Below are positions 18,396 to 24,791 of a stretch of DNA of 43,404 nucleotides, in pieces. The stretch covers positions 1 through 43,404 of the forward strand of contig JABDAN010000018.1 in the NCBI GenBank assembly GCA_013289175.1, written 5' to 3'. Source of the DNA: Bacteroidota bacterium (GTDB lineage: Bacteria; Bacteroidota; Bacteroidia; Chitinophagales; Chitinophagaceae). Made by a program: the position numbers and the translations under genes. The notes under the pieces were generated by a model that was given only the letters and a program-made list of their open reading frames with translations, had not been told where the DNA came from and searched no databases. Each line of letters starts with the position of its first letter. Positions within the stretch are counted from its first letter, which is position 1.

Positions 18396-18413
18396 CGAAA
18401 TTAATAGATTTCG
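18396..18413. promoter_or_regulatory. 18-bp dyad, possible operator upstream of RR1
   Basis: CGAAAT-TAATAG-ATTTCG is a perfect 6-bp inverted repeat around a 6-base centre, about 80 bases upstream of the RR1 start. Its size suits a dimeric LuxR-type regulator. No matching dyad was found upstream of RR2, so this is a weak call. Confidence 0.3.
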
Positions 18414-18437
18414 GATTATACGCAGAACCAAATTTTA

Positions 18438-18473
18438 CGTGGTTAAACTACGCCTTAGTGTAGGAGAACCACG
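18438..18473. repeat. Two-tier inverted repeat between RR1 and the small RNA
   Basis: The outer arms CGTGGTT (18438-18444) and AACCACG (18467-18473) enclose inner arms CTAC (18448-18451) and GTAG (18460-18463), making a nested dyad about 36 bases long. It has no U-tract on either side and could be an operator or a hairpin in an RR1 leader. Its counterpart is not seen next to RR2. Confidence 0.35.
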
Positions 18474-18519
18474 CGATACCGCTAGCAAAGCTACGAGGGT
18501 TGCCGTAAAAGCCGAACTG

Positions 18520-18542
18520 TTAAAAACGGGGAAACCTGCTCT
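18520..18542 (+). promoter_or_regulatory. Conserved box 1 upstream of small RNA A promoter
   Basis: The box starts TTAAAAACGGGG and ends TGCTCT. It lies directly upstream of the -33 region. Box 2 (23065-23087) sits at exactly the same distance from its promoter: the first base is 45 bases before the -7 box in both, with no gaps in between. An activator site for the adjacent NarL-type regulator is the natural reading. Confidence 0.55.
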
Positions 18543-18572
18543 TGAAGGGCTTCAGGGAAGATTATACATTTG
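18542..18572 (+). promoter_or_regulatory. Bacteroidota promoter of small RNA A
   Basis: TTG at 18542-18544, a spacer of exactly 20 bases, then TACATTTG at 18565-18572 match the Bacteroidota primary-sigma consensus TTG-N19-21-TAnnTTTG at every fixed position. The start of transcription is predicted at about 18577, the first base of the long closing stem of the RNA. Confidence 0.7.
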
Positions 18573-18576
18573 GTAT

Positions 18577-18703
18577 AAGTTGATTGACGGGAATAAGCAC
18601 CTTAGAAATCCAATATCCAGAGAATTACCGTCCATAAAGAGTTTCCAATATCCACCGAAAGCCACGCGAAGTCCAATGTCAATCAACTTATTTTTCTTTT
18701 TTT
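18577..18703 (+). ncRNA. Predicted small RNA A, paired ends with UCCA-rich interior
   Basis: The predicted RNA is about 127 nt. The 5' end (ATAAGTTGATTGAC, 18575-18588) is a perfect 14-bp inverted repeat with 18678-18691. U-rich tails follow at 18691-18695 and 18697-18703, as in an intrinsic terminator. The interior holds TCCAATATCCA twice, CGTCCA, and GTCCA near the 3' arm, mostly predicted unpaired. A homologous copy, RNA B, lies at 23124-23244. Between the copies the stem shows two compensatory pair changes (C-G to T-A, T-A to A-T) and one T-A to G-U change, which supports RNA pairing. There is no coding potential conserved between copies. It does not look like 6S RNA, tmRNA, RNase P or SRP RNA, and I do not recognise a named family. 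Confidence 0.65.
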
Positions 18704-18835
18704 CCAGACTGTCCGTTTTCCTCCATATACCTTGTTCCGCCAAGACCTGGTTTACAGAAAGAAAGACGGCCTATGAAAGACCATCCAACCTTATCCAATC
18801 CTTCTGAAGCCCATTGCTGGGTCATTATGTTACTG

Positions 18836-18881
18836 CCTGCTTTTTTGTAGATGCGAGTCTCCAGAAAAGCAGGTTTTTTTT
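18836..18881 (+). terminator. Strong rho-independent terminator downstream of small RNA A
   Basis: The arms 18836-18847 and 18862-18873 (core CCTGCTTTT / AAAAGCAGG, 12 pairs including one wobble) are followed by eight T at 18874-18881. It ends a rightward transcript although no rightward gene precedes it, so it terminates either read-through from small RNA A or a second RNA between 18704 and 18873. Confidence 0.75.
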
Positions 18882-18917
18882 GTGGGATAAAACCCACAGC
18901 TAACGCTCTTTGAAGAG
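18881..18917 (+). repeat. Two short hairpins directly after the terminator
   Basis: TGTGGG-ATAAAA-CCCACA (18881-18898) is a 6-bp perfect hairpin starting in the terminator's last T. CTCTT-TG-AAGAG (18906-18917) is a second one eight bases later. Neither has its own U-tract. Their role is unknown. Confidence 0.4.
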
Positions 18918-19301
18918 TATGGTCCGGTCCAACAGATAATAGATTTAGCAGCTGCAGTGGTTTCACTTTAACATTTATTTAAATTTTACCGCCTCTTCAC
19001 ACGCACTTCATACATTGACTGAGATTTAAATGCTTTTAATTTAAAATCCTTAATTTTTTGTTTGGGGGACTTTTCATTCCCAACATTGACCATCTTTGTT
19101 GTGCGAATATTTCCAGCGCATCGCAAAATATTAACCTAAACCACAAACCCATCATGTTACCGCTAAATTCTCCTCTTTTTACCTATTCTCTCTCCCCTAT
19201 CAGGTCAAGATCATAGTATAAATGATGTTTTTGAACCAACTCCGTTCTTTTGACCGATGATACGGGCCTATCCAACACCTCTAATATTTTAAACGTTCCA
19301 A
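18918..19301. other. Non-coding stretch before histidine kinase HK1
   Basis: This is about 380 AT-rich bases with no convincing gene on either strand. A CATCTTTG sequence near 19091-19098 is a partial match to the -7 promoter box and could drive HK1, but the -33 spacing is poor. Short open frames overlapping 18552-18966 on the minus strand lack family similarity and are not conserved in the homologous region near 23.2 kb. Confidence 0.4.
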
Positions 19302-20087
19302 ATGCAACATTCCGGTTACGCAATTTTGTTTTTAGTATTGATGTCCATTTTTGTGTTGACCATGGTGGGTTTTATCATTACCATCCTTTTTTTCGTTCAA
19401 AAAAAGCAAAAGGGATTTACCGACGACCTGATGACCATCAAGGCTAACTATGACAGGGAGTTATACAAGGCTCAATTAGAAATCCAGGAACAGACCTTCC
19501 AGGATATTGCCCGGGAAATTCACGACAATGTGGGGCAGGTCTTGTCCTTAGCCAAACTGGGCCTTAGTACCCTAGATCTGGATAGAAAAGATGATGCAAA
19601 GGAAAGTATCTCAGAAATCACCGATATCTTAGAAAAAGCCCTCGAAGACCTGAGACATATGTCCCGGTCACTGAATGCCGATATCATCCGGAAAGGTGGC
19701 CTTAAAAATTCAATAGACAAACAGGTGGGATTTTTACAAAGAGGTGGCAAGTTCAACATTCAATACCAGGTTACAGGAGAATCCATATTTCTTCATGAAA
19801 CCAAGGAAATCATCTTATTCAGGATCTTACAAGAAGCCGTCAACAATATTTTACGTCATTCCTCAGCCACCGAAATACTCATAAATCTTTCATACCAAAA
19901 AGACTTCCTAACCCTTCAAATCGAGGACAATGGAAAAGGATTTAGTATGGATGACCAAATCTTAAACACCGGACAAATCAACGGCATTTATAATATGCAA
20001 CACCGGGCCAAATTGATTAAAGCCGATTTAAAGATCGATAGTGAGGTCAGTAAAGGCACCAGAATTACCGTAAAGACTCCATATTAA
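19302..20087 (+). CDS. Histidine kinase HK1, NarX/DesK (HisKA_3) type
   Basis: 261 residues. One membrane segment (about 8-31) is followed by a coiled-coil linker rich in Lys/Glu (about 34-65). The dimerisation/phosphoacceptor domain carries His74 in AREIHDNVGQVL, and the ATPase domain (about 150-261) has the N box EAVNNILRHS, the G1 box EDNGKGF and KGTRITVKTPY at the end. There is no extracellular sensing domain, so the signal must come from the membrane, the cytoplasm or a partner protein; the multi-pass proteins encoded downstream are candidates. RR3 follows after 16 bases and is the likely cognate partner. Confidence 0.92.
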   Translation: MQHSGYAILFLVLMSIFVLTMVGFIITILFFVQKKQKGFTDDLMTIKANYDRELYKAQLEIQEQTFQDIAREIHDNVGQVLSLAKLGLSTLDLDRKDDAKESISEITDILEKALEDLRHMSRSLNADIIRKGGLKNSIDKQVGFLQRGGKFNIQYQVTGESIFLHETKEIILFRILQEAVNNILRHSSATEILINLSYQKDFLTLQIEDNGKGFSMDDQILNTGQINGIYNMQHRAKLIKADLKIDSEVSKGTRITVKTPY

Positions 20088-20103
20088 ATTCCGATCTTTA
20101 GAA

Positions 20104-20751
20104 ATGACTGATAGCCTGGTAAAAATTGGCTTGGTTGATGATCATATTCCATTCAGAAGCGCCTTGGCCAGCGCTATCCAGGCATTTGGAGGTTTTTCTA
20201 TTTCCCTGCAAGCCGCGAATGGAAGGGATTTTATTGAAAAGTTAGATGCCTTCAATAAGCCATCCATAATTATACTCGACCTGAGTATGCCGGAAATGGA
20301 CGGCCACGCAACCTTACGCTGGCTTAACAAAAATCATCCGGAGATAAGGATTCTCATCCTGACCATGCACGATGCTGAATCAATCCTTCCTTTCCCAAGT
20401 TCTGAAGTCAGCGGTTTCTTAAAAAAGGATATTTCTCCGTTTGATTTGAAACAAACATTGCAGAGACTGGTAATCAGCGGGTCTTCTCTCCCGGCATCCG
20501 ATACTGATCGCAAAAAGAAGACGAAACAAAATCCGGGTCCCGAAAAAATAATACTTAATGAAAATGAAATCTTGTTTTTGAAATGTGCGTCCACCGACAT
20601 GACTTTTGAGGAAATCGCCCAAAAAATGCAGAAAAGTGTCCATGTTGTCGATCAATACAAGAATTCGTTGTTCTTAAAGCTTCATGTGAAAAGTCGCGTA
20701 GGTTTGGCAAGGTATGCGATCAAAAATGGCATTGCCAGAATTGAACTTTGA
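20104..20751 (+). CDS. NarL/FixJ-family response regulator RR3, divergent output helix
   Basis: 215 residues. The receiver domain has VDDHIPF, phosphoacceptor Asp59 in IIILDLSMPEMDG, Thr in ILTMHD and Lys in GFLKKDIS. A basic linker (KKKTKQ, about 137-142) leads into a C-terminal LuxR-like HTH. In the recognition helix the usual SPRTVExIRxxL of its three relatives in this window is replaced by SVHVVDQYKNSLF, so its DNA target should differ. It follows HK1 in the same operon, and the 7TM-1 coding frame overlaps its end. Confidence 0.9.
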   Translation: MTDSLVKIGLVDDHIPFRSALASAIQAFGGFSISLQAANGRDFIEKLDAFNKPSIIILDLSMPEMDGHATLRWLNKNHPEIRILILTMHDAESILPFPSSEVSGFLKKDISPFDLKQTLQRLVISGSSLPASDTDRKKKTKQNPGPEKIILNENEILFLKCASTDMTFEEIAQKMQKSVHVVDQYKNSLFLKLHVKSRVGLARYAIKNGIARIEL

Positions 20752-21493
20752 TCATCATTTTATTATCAAACAACGTCTTAGAATTATCAAGTTGTTACTC
20801 ATTGAAATATCGGAATCTATTTCTGTTCTGTTTTTGGCTTTCACATTGATTATCGCCCTCAAGCATCGAGACAATAATCTAAAACTCATTACCATTTACA
20901 TCGTTGTCACAATTATTTATAGTCTTACAGATGTTTGGGCATGTATATTTACTCCCACCAATTATAAATTTTTATCGGTATTATATAATTCATATGACAT
21001 CTTAGAATTCACAATAATTAATTCCTTTATTTTTTCAAGATTGAGGTCTACCACCTTACGAATAGTATCTGTACTATGTTTTTTATTCTATTTTTTGATG
21101 TGTTACATTGATTTTTCACACTTTCATTTTTCAAATTTTACTCCGATCATGGCAGGAATTGGATATATATTTATTGCCATCCCCAGCTTGCTGCTTATAT
21201 TCGAGGTTTTGAAATCAGATCTAAAAACTGATTTACGCTCTAACCCTGATTTTCTGATTGGATCAGGGTGCCTTTTTTACTATAGCTTATGTATTCCAAT
21301 AAGCTTTTTTCTAGGAAATGCTTTTTTCGCCAACAACATATTGGATATAGCTCCATACTTGGTATGTTTAACTTACTTTTTTTACGCATTCCTGATTTAT
21401 ACATTCATTAGAGCTTATTTATCTCCTCCAGCTAAATATTCGCTTGAAATGTTATTTAAAACGGAACGATTTATTGTAAATAGTCTGAATTAA
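20726..21493 (+). CDS. Multi-pass membrane protein of unknown function, 7TM-1
   Basis: About 256 residues with some seven hydrophobic segments and short loops; no known domain recognised. Landmarks are KHRDNNLKLITIYIVV after TM1, LYNSYDILEFTIINSF near residue 95, and IAIPSLLLIFEVLKS followed by DLRSNP near 170. The next gene (7TM-2) shares all of these and is a clear paralogue. The ATG at 20726 overlaps RR3; a TTG at 20792, which aligns better with the start of 7TM-2, may be the real start. The gene is visibly more AT-rich than the housekeeping genes. Being in a kinase/regulator operon, it may be a membrane sensor for HK1, which is inference. Confidence 0.75.
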   Translation: MALPELNFDHHFIIKQRLRIIKLLLIEISESISVLFLAFTLIIALKHRDNNLKLITIYIVVTIIYSLTDVWACIFTPTNYKFLSVLYNSYDILEFTIINSFIFSRLRSTTLRIVSVLCFLFYFLMCYIDFSHFHFSNFTPIMAGIGYIFIAIPSLLLIFEVLKSDLKTDLRSNPDFLIGSGCLFYYSLCIPISFFLGNAFFANNILDIAPYLVCLTYFFYAFLIYTFIRAYLSPPAKYSLEMLFKTERFIVNSLN

Positions 21494-21521
21494 AATTGCG
21501 TTCGTCCTTGACTGGTTAAAA

Positions 21522-22193
21522 ATGCAGCGAATTATCACATACATAGCAGAAACATTCTTAGTTTCTATTCTTGTCTATGCATTGGTGGTTGCTTATAAAC
21601 ATCGTAAAAAAAATAGTTTAACTCTGATAACTATTTATATCATTGTCTCAATTATTTTTTATTCACTAGATATTTTGATTTCTATATTTGATTACGGTGC
21701 CGACGCTTTTTTTGCAGCTATGTACAATTCATATGGTTTATTCGAATTGTGTATAATTAATACTTTTCTCTTTCTAAAAATAAAATCTAAAAGTTTCCAA
21801 TTTGCAGTCATTTTAGGTAGCTGCATTTATTTTTCGATGTGCGCCATTGCATGGTTTATAAATTTTCATGCCTTTTTAAAGTTTACTCCATTCCTGCCGG
21901 GAATTGAATCTATTTTTATAGCCATTCCAAGCCTATTACTCATATTTGAAATCTTGAAATCGGGTTTAGCAGAAGATTTGCGTTCAAATCCAGTTTTTTT
22001 GATCTCTTCTGGATTGTTATTTTATCACAGCTTATGTGTCCCTATAATGTTTTTTCTTGGATATACACAATTGATCAATAAGATACCAGACTACTATCAG
22101 TATATGATAGATATCACGTTCATTTTTTACGCGGTTTTCATTTTTACTGTTGTGAAAGCTTATTTAGGGCAGTCTCTCCGAACAATGTATTGA
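21522..22193 (+). CDS. Multi-pass membrane protein of unknown function, 7TM-2
   Basis: 223 residues, about seven hydrophobic segments. It is a tandem paralogue of 7TM-1: KHRKKNSLTLITIYIIV, MYNSYGLFELCIINTF and IAIPSLLLIFEILKS with DLRSNP line up without gaps in the conserved parts, while the loops differ. It lies 28 bases after 7TM-1 and closes the HK1-RR3-7TM-1-7TM-2 operon. The charged DLRSNP loop and the Tyr/Phe-Glu motif are the most likely functional positions. No catalytic motif is visible. It is convergent with RR2. Confidence 0.75.
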   Translation: MQRIITYIAETFLVSILVYALVVAYKHRKKNSLTLITIYIIVSIIFYSLDILISIFDYGADAFFAAMYNSYGLFELCIINTFLFLKIKSKSFQFAVILGSCIYFSMCAIAWFINFHAFLKFTPFLPGIESIFIAIPSLLLIFEILKSGLAEDLRSNPVFLISSGLLFYHSLCVPIMFFLGYTQLINKIPDYYQYMIDITFIFYAVFIFTVVKAYLGQSLRTMY

Positions 22194-22280
22194 GTAAAGT
22201 TTATACCTGCGCAATTTATTTGCTGTCCATTTTTGGAAGGGAGTAATATCAAAACTCGGAAAACGAGAATCAAGCAGTTA

Positions 22281-22940
22281 TCAATCAATTAATTTATTGC
22301 GCATACCATACATGATCAAGCCTGCGATGGTTTTTGCACCCACTTTTGTTTTCATATTCTGGCGAATGGTTTCTATGGTGCGTGGGCTCAAAAAAACTTC
22401 CTTGGATATCTCTTCGGTGGTTTTATCCTGGGCCAATAATTTTAATATTTTCACTTCTTTCTCCGAAAATTTGATGGGGTCGGGATAAAACTGACGAACC
22501 TGGCGTTTGGTTTGGAGTTTAGAAAGTACTGCCTTGTTCACTAGGTCATTGAAATAAAAATCGTCATTCATACAGGCCAGAATGGCCTGATAGATTTCCT
22601 CCGGGTCTGTGGTTTTGGTAAGATAGGCGTTGGCACCCATTTCCATCATCTTGGAAATCATTTCCTGGTCATCATACATCGTTAGTACGATGATTTTTAC
22701 CTCTTCATATTCCTTCCTTAGAATTCCGATTGCATTGATGCCGTCTACTTCCGGCATCCGGATATCCATGAGCAGCACATCCGGTTTTTTTAATTGCATT
22801 TTATGCACCAGGTCTCTCCCATCTTCGGCTTCCCAGATGATTTTCAAATAATCCTTATCCTTCAATGCCATCTTAATTCCGTCCCTGAAAATTTTATGGT
22901 CGTCAGCTATTGCTACTTTAATTACTAATTCCAGGCTCAT
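22281..22940 (-). CDS. NarL/FixJ-family response regulator RR2 (orphan, divergent from the small RNA)
   Basis: 219 residues. The receiver domain shows IADDHKIF, phosphoacceptor Asp59 in LLMDIRMPEVDG, Thr in VLTMYDD and Lys in AYLTKTTD. The LuxR-type HTH includes SPRTIETIRQNM near residue 183. It is closest to RR1 among the regulators here. No kinase shares its strand; HK1 and HK2 are the nearest on either side. Its upstream region contains small RNA B, starting about 185 bases away on the other strand, matching the RR1-RNA A arrangement. Confidence 0.93.
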   Translation of the reverse strand: MSLELVIKVAIADDHKIFRDGIKMALKDKDYLKIIWEAEDGRDLVHKMQLKKPDVLLMDIRMPEVDGINAIGILRKEYEEVKIIVLTMYDDQEMISKMMEMGANAYLTKTTDPEEIYQAILACMNDDFYFNDLVNKAVLSKLQTKRQVRQFYPDPIKFSEKEVKILKLLAQDKTTEEISKEVFLSPRTIETIRQNMKTKVGAKTIAGLIMYGMRNKLID

Positions 22941-23064
22941 AAGGGATTGGTTGTAAAATTGTTACTATGCTTTATATTATTTGATTATGATGATTAATTG
23001 TAATATCTCTAAATGCATAGGAAAAGATAGAAATTATACGATGGATAAGGTAAATACTGAATAA

Positions 23065-23087
23065 TTAAAAACGAGAACTATTGCTCT
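23065..23087 (+). promoter_or_regulatory. Conserved box 2 upstream of small RNA B promoter
   Basis: The box starts TTAAAAACGAGAACTATTGC and matches box 3 (reverse strand, 23307-23329) at 17 of 20 positions, and box 1 closely. Its spacing to the -7 element equals that of box 1. Proposed regulator-binding site; inference from conservation. Confidence 0.55.
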
Positions 23088-23117
23088 GGTTTAAAGATTT
23101 TGTTAAACGTACATTCG
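23087..23117 (+). promoter_or_regulatory. Promoter of small RNA B
   Basis: TACATTCG at 23110-23117 is the -7 box (five of six fixed positions). The -33 position at the usual 20-base spacing reads TGG, so the -33 box is weak, consistent with dependence on an activator at box 2. Predicted start is about 23124. Confidence 0.5.
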
Positions 23118-23123
23118 AAATAG

Positions 23124-23244
23124 AAAGTTGATTGATAACGATTGCGTCAAACCATCCAATGTCCAAACTTACCGTCCAGTAAGACCTTCCAAATCCTTGA
23201 AAAACTATACAGTCCGGTATCAGTCAACTTTTTTCAAATTTTTT
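23124..23244 (+). ncRNA. Predicted small RNA B, paralogue of small RNA A
   Basis: The predicted RNA is about 121 nt. The arms 23124-23137 and 23218-23231 pair over 14 bp with one G-U. U-tracts follow at 23229-23234 and 23239-23244. Interior blocks shared with RNA A, in the same order, are ATCCAATGTCCA, TTACCGTCCA, TTCCAA and AGTCC. Here CTTAC-CGTCCA-GTAAG (23168-23183) makes a 5-bp hairpin presenting the conserved CGTCCA in its loop; in RNA A the same hairpin is reduced to TTA/TAA. Similarity continues about 60 bases upstream through the promoter and box, and past the U-tract to a shared CAGAC. Confidence 0.63.
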
Positions 23245-23475
23245 CTCAGACAAAACGCAGAAATACTTGATTAATTGCGGTTTCCGCAGTACCCTGTTAA
23301 TTAATTCACGCAAAAGTCCCCGTTTTTAAGATCCATCACTACCATCTAAGGGTTTCTACTTATCCACATACTACCTTCTAATTGGGGATAACCTTTTGAA
23401 ACTCACTCCATCTTCCTCATATATCTAAAAAACCGACCGTAAAAATACGATGCGGTTACCGGAACATTACGTTAC
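23245..23475. other. Non-coding stretch after small RNA B, with inverted box 3
   Basis: There is no convincing gene. It contains a short hairpin TGCGG-TTT-CCGCA near 23277-23290 and, at 23307-23329 on the reverse strand, a third copy of the TTAAAAACGGGG box. No promoter of the same type follows box 3 at the equivalent distance on that strand. Confidence 0.4.
23307..23329 (-). promoter_or_regulatory. Conserved box 3, inverted copy
   Basis: Read leftward from 23329, the sequence begins TTAAAAACGGGGACTTTTGC. The first 12 bases are identical to box 1, and 17 of 20 match box 2. It lies between small RNA B and the operon starting at 23636, so it may let the same regulator act on both. Confidence 0.5.
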
Positions 23476-23505
23476 TTGGGTTAGAAAATTTTCTTAGTAC
23501 ATTTA
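23476..23505 (+). promoter_or_regulatory. Promoter of the 23.6-26.3 kb operon
   Basis: TTG at 23476-23478, a 19-base spacer and TACATTTA at 23498-23505 (five of six fixed positions of TAnnTTTG) predict a start near 23511 and a leader of about 125 bases before the ATG at 23636. Confidence 0.5.
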
Positions 23506-23635
23506 CCAAAAGCCTCTACTGGTCTGAATCTCAAGCAATTTAAGGGTTTTTCATTGGGTTTCTAGGCGTTGTTGAATCTTTTTTTTAGGGCTTAATTACG
23601 TGCGAATAGAAGCAAAAAACATTAAAACTCTGATT

Positions 23636-24022
23636 ATGAACCAAGAACTAATTACGAAAGAACCGATGATATCCCAAGAAATCGGAGAAGAGATCTCTCT
23701 GGAACAAGCAGCCAAAATGGTTAAAAACCATCATGATAAGATGGGAGCTGAAGCGTCTCACGCTTTTTCAATTTCTAAAGAAGAGATTGCGATGATTTTA
23801 AACCAACCTGGTTGCGTGGGTATTACCTTCAAAGAAGCAATTAATGATGAAGGTGTCAAAACATTGGTTTATGGCGGTGTTGATTTTAAGGGAAATGGCA
23901 TCCTGGAAATAGTTACTGTAGATGAAATGGGCAAATTGGACTTTGAGCAAGGCAAAATAGGAATAATTAAAGCAACTGGAGGTTCCAATGTACTTCCTAC
24001 AAAATCCTGGTTTCAATTTTAA
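23636..24022 (+). CDS. Small protein of unknown function preceding a membrane sensor and kinase
   Basis: 128 residues from ATG 23636 (MNQELITKEP). An in-frame GTG at 23600 would add 12 residues but is less likely. It has no signal peptide or membrane segment. It has an acidic helical N-terminus (EEISLEQAAKMVKNHHDK), then ISKEEIAMILNQPGC and a mixed alpha/beta end with GGVDFKGNGILEI. No known domain is recognised. The gene opens the operon containing 7TM-3, HK2 and RR4. A cytoplasmic regulator or small ligand-binding protein is possible but unsupported by any motif. Confidence 0.7.
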   Translation: MNQELITKEPMISQEIGEEISLEQAAKMVKNHHDKMGAEASHAFSISKEEIAMILNQPGCVGITFKEAINDEGVKTLVYGGVDFKGNGILEIVTVDEMGKLDFEQGKIGIIKATGGSNVLPTKSWFQF

Positions 24023-24049
24023 TTTAATACGAATTAGGCGCACAACTAC

Positions 24050-24080
24050 TTGTAAATCTGCACTTAACTCTCTATATTTG
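24050..24080 (+). promoter_or_regulatory. Promoter of 7TM-3/HK2/RR4
   Basis: TTG at 24050-24052, a 20-base spacer and TATATTTG at 24073-24080 match the Bacteroidota promoter at all fixed positions. The predicted start near 24086 leaves about 12 bases before the GTG at 24098, supporting that start codon and separate transcription from the preceding small gene. Confidence 0.65.
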
Positions 24081-24097
24081 AGAATATCCAAAATTAG

Positions 24098-24763
24098 GTG
24101 CTAGAATATATTCGAGTACTTTCATCGATTTTTCCCATTGTTTTTTTTGTGATTTTCTGTAGAAGAAAAGCACCAAAAGAATTATGGGTTTTTTTTATTT
24201 ATTGCTGTGTCTCATTTGCAACAGACTTTTTAATAGAAACCGGGGTATCGAGACATGTTTTCGTGATTTGGGATATTTATGGCCTTTTCGAGGTTATCAT
24301 GATGTCTTATTTCTTTTATTTGATCATCCATCAAAGAGGATTTAGGATTTTAGCCGTTTTACTCCTTTTTTTATATTTAGTTTTTTTCCTTATAAATTTC
24401 AAGATGGATAATGACCATTACAACGCGACCATGCCCGTTGTTGGGCTTATCTTTATTTTGTTTTTGTGCTTGTGTTATTTGTCCAGTGTTTTAAAACCCT
24501 CATCAGATGAATTAAATATTTTGAAACCGGCATTTCTAATTGTTATCGCCTTTATCATAAGTATTTCTTGTACCTTATTTTTGAATATCATTGCAAACCG
24601 ATTTACCCTAAAAGAGATGGAAAAGTATTGGAGCCTGAGCAATTATACCGGCATTTTGGATAATCTCATTTTTTCCTGGGCCTTTTTACTTTTTTATCTT
24701 CAACAAAAATCAAAACCCCCTGAAAACCAAATTGTTGATTATACCAGCCCAAGCGACCGGTAA
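24098..24763 (+). CDS. Multi-pass membrane protein of unknown function, 7TM-3
   Basis: 221 residues from a GTG start fixed by the promoter just upstream. About seven hydrophobic segments. More distant from 7TM-1 and 7TM-2, but the motif WDIYGLFEVIMMSYFF (about 65-80) matches their YNSYGLFELCIINTF at the same place, and the order of segments is the same. It ends in a short polar tail. HK2 follows after 28 bases. The repeated genetic pairing of this family with a short HisKA_3 kinase and a NarL regulator suggests that it senses a signal for the kinase; no biochemical role can be read from the sequence. Confidence 0.72.
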   Translation: MLEYIRVLSSIFPIVFFVIFCRRKAPKELWVFFIYCCVSFATDFLIETGVSRHVFVIWDIYGLFEVIMMSYFFYLIIHQRGFRILAVLLLFLYLVFFLINFKMDNDHYNATMPVVGLIFILFLCLCYLSSVLKPSSDELNILKPAFLIVIAFIISISCTLFLNIIANRFTLKEMEKYWSLSNYTGILDNLIFSWAFLLFYLQQKSKPPENQIVDYTSPSDR

Positions 24764-24791
24764 TTATCACTCAAAACCCTGACCCTCTAAA

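Noticed and set aside
18575-18691. Small RNA elements A and B as a MITE-like mobile repeat bounded by 14-bp inverted repeats
   Set aside because: Similarity extends about 60 bases upstream, ungapped through a promoter and box, and downstream of the repeats, no target-site duplication is visible, and both copies share the same genetic context. It is kept as the main alternative explanation.
18577-18703. Small RNA A as 6S RNA
   Set aside because: Too short (about 127 nt), without the large central bubble and distal hairpin, and present twice next to regulators.
18439-18966. Short open frames on both strands in the RR1-HK1 intergenic region (for example 18552-18743 and 18688-18966 on the minus strand)
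   Set aside because: They overlap the RNA and terminator structures, lack family similarity, and the frame is not kept in the homologous copy at 23.1-23.3 kb.
22255-22268. Small hairpin CTCG-GAAAA-CGAG between 7TM-2 and RR2 as a terminator
   Set aside because: The stem is only 4 bp, with at most four T following on the minus strand; too weak to call.
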